38,758 nucleotides of DNA from Arthrobacter sp. efr-133-R2A-120 (GTDB lineage: Bacteria; Actinomycetota; Actinomycetes; Actinomycetales; Micrococcaceae), in assembly GCF_030209835.1 (NCBI RefSeq), contig NZ_JARVRF010000044.1:1-38758 (forward strand), given 5' to 3'. The number at the start of each line of letters is the position of its first letter. Within the stretch, counting starts at the first letter, position 1. Of the stretch, positions 38,693 through 38,758 are shown piece by piece. Position numbers and translations under genes: made by a program. Below the pieces are notes generated by a model. It was not told where the DNA came from. It searched no databases and worked only from the letters and a program-made list of their open reading frames with translations.

Positions 38693-38758
38693 CTAGGGCG
38701 TGGCTCCTAATGCTGTCAGCCAGATGCTGATGGCGCGAAGGACGGCACCGCCCCGGTA
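38693..38758 (-). CDS. C-terminal end of an unrecognised protein (partial)
   Basis: On the minus strand the window edge is inside a frame reading YRGGAVLRAISIWLTALGAT P and a TAG stop at 38695-38693. Only 21 residues are visible, amphipathic or hydrophobic in character. It may be the 3' end of a gene lying mainly outside the window; the evidence is thin. Confidence 0.3.
   Translation of the reverse strand, partial: YRGGAVLRAISIWLTALGATP

Overview
The window is high-GC DNA with actinobacterial features: strong GGAGG-type ribosome binding sites mixed with leaderless starts, DUF3040, DUF4386, DUF5996 and DUF427 proteins, and a DevR/DevS (DosR/DosS) pair. Gene content and codon use suggest a soil Micrococcaceae such as Arthrobacter, Pseudarthrobacter or Paenarthrobacter. 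This placement is an inference; there is no rRNA in the window. I see no tRNA, insertion sequence or CRISPR array.

Left part (1-12,900). An accessory, partly decayed region. It holds a DeoR regulator divergent from a sugar-type MFS transporter, several small or hypothetical proteins (UBP zinc finger, DUF5996, VC0807-like), an MFS drug exporter plus aldo/keto reductase divergent from an MmyB-type XRE regulator, a stand-alone 5'-3' exonuclease and a secreted surface-type protein. At least five gene remnants lie between the intact genes: isochorismatase-like, HAD phosphatase, UPF0303/heme-degrading, an SDR stub and a cupin regulator. The region therefore looks like a site of repeated insertion and decay.

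Middle (12,900-23,750). A MalT-like LuxR regulator with a downstream DUF4386 membrane protein fused to a small soluble domain, a SAM methyltransferase, a GGDEF-EAL c-di-GMP protein, a DUF7793-like protein, a polytopic membrane protein, a double DUF427 protein and a FAD monooxygenase.

Right part (23,880-38,600). A compact stress/dormancy island: three paralogous PPOX-fold flavin-type proteins, Hsp20, three universal stress proteins, a DUF3040 and a tiny membrane protein, a DevR-like response regulator, a DevS-like GAF kinase, a zinc alcohol dehydrogenase, a CPx-type P1B ATPase, acetate kinase and an MgtA-type ATPase. The composition parallels the mycobacterial DosR regulon.

The main finding is a 16-bp DosR-box-like element (consensus NGKGWCTTTNGGCCCT) upstream of seven promoters in this island: three PPOX genes, hsp20, two usp genes and devR itself. 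In all seven, exactly 22 nt separate the box from a -10 hexamer. A bidirectional copy lies between usp3 and ackA. The response regulator carries the recognition-helix sequence EKTVKNYVS known from mycobacterial DosR, and the kinase keeps a His/Tyr pair spaced 22 residues apart, like the heme His149/Tyr171 of DosS. The island therefore reads as a self-contained hypoxia/redox-type regulon drawn together in one locus. Expected outputs are protein protection (Hsp20, USPs), flavin or redox chemistry (PPOX proteins), fermentation (alcohol dehydrogenase, acetate kinase) and cation homeostasis (two P-type ATPases).
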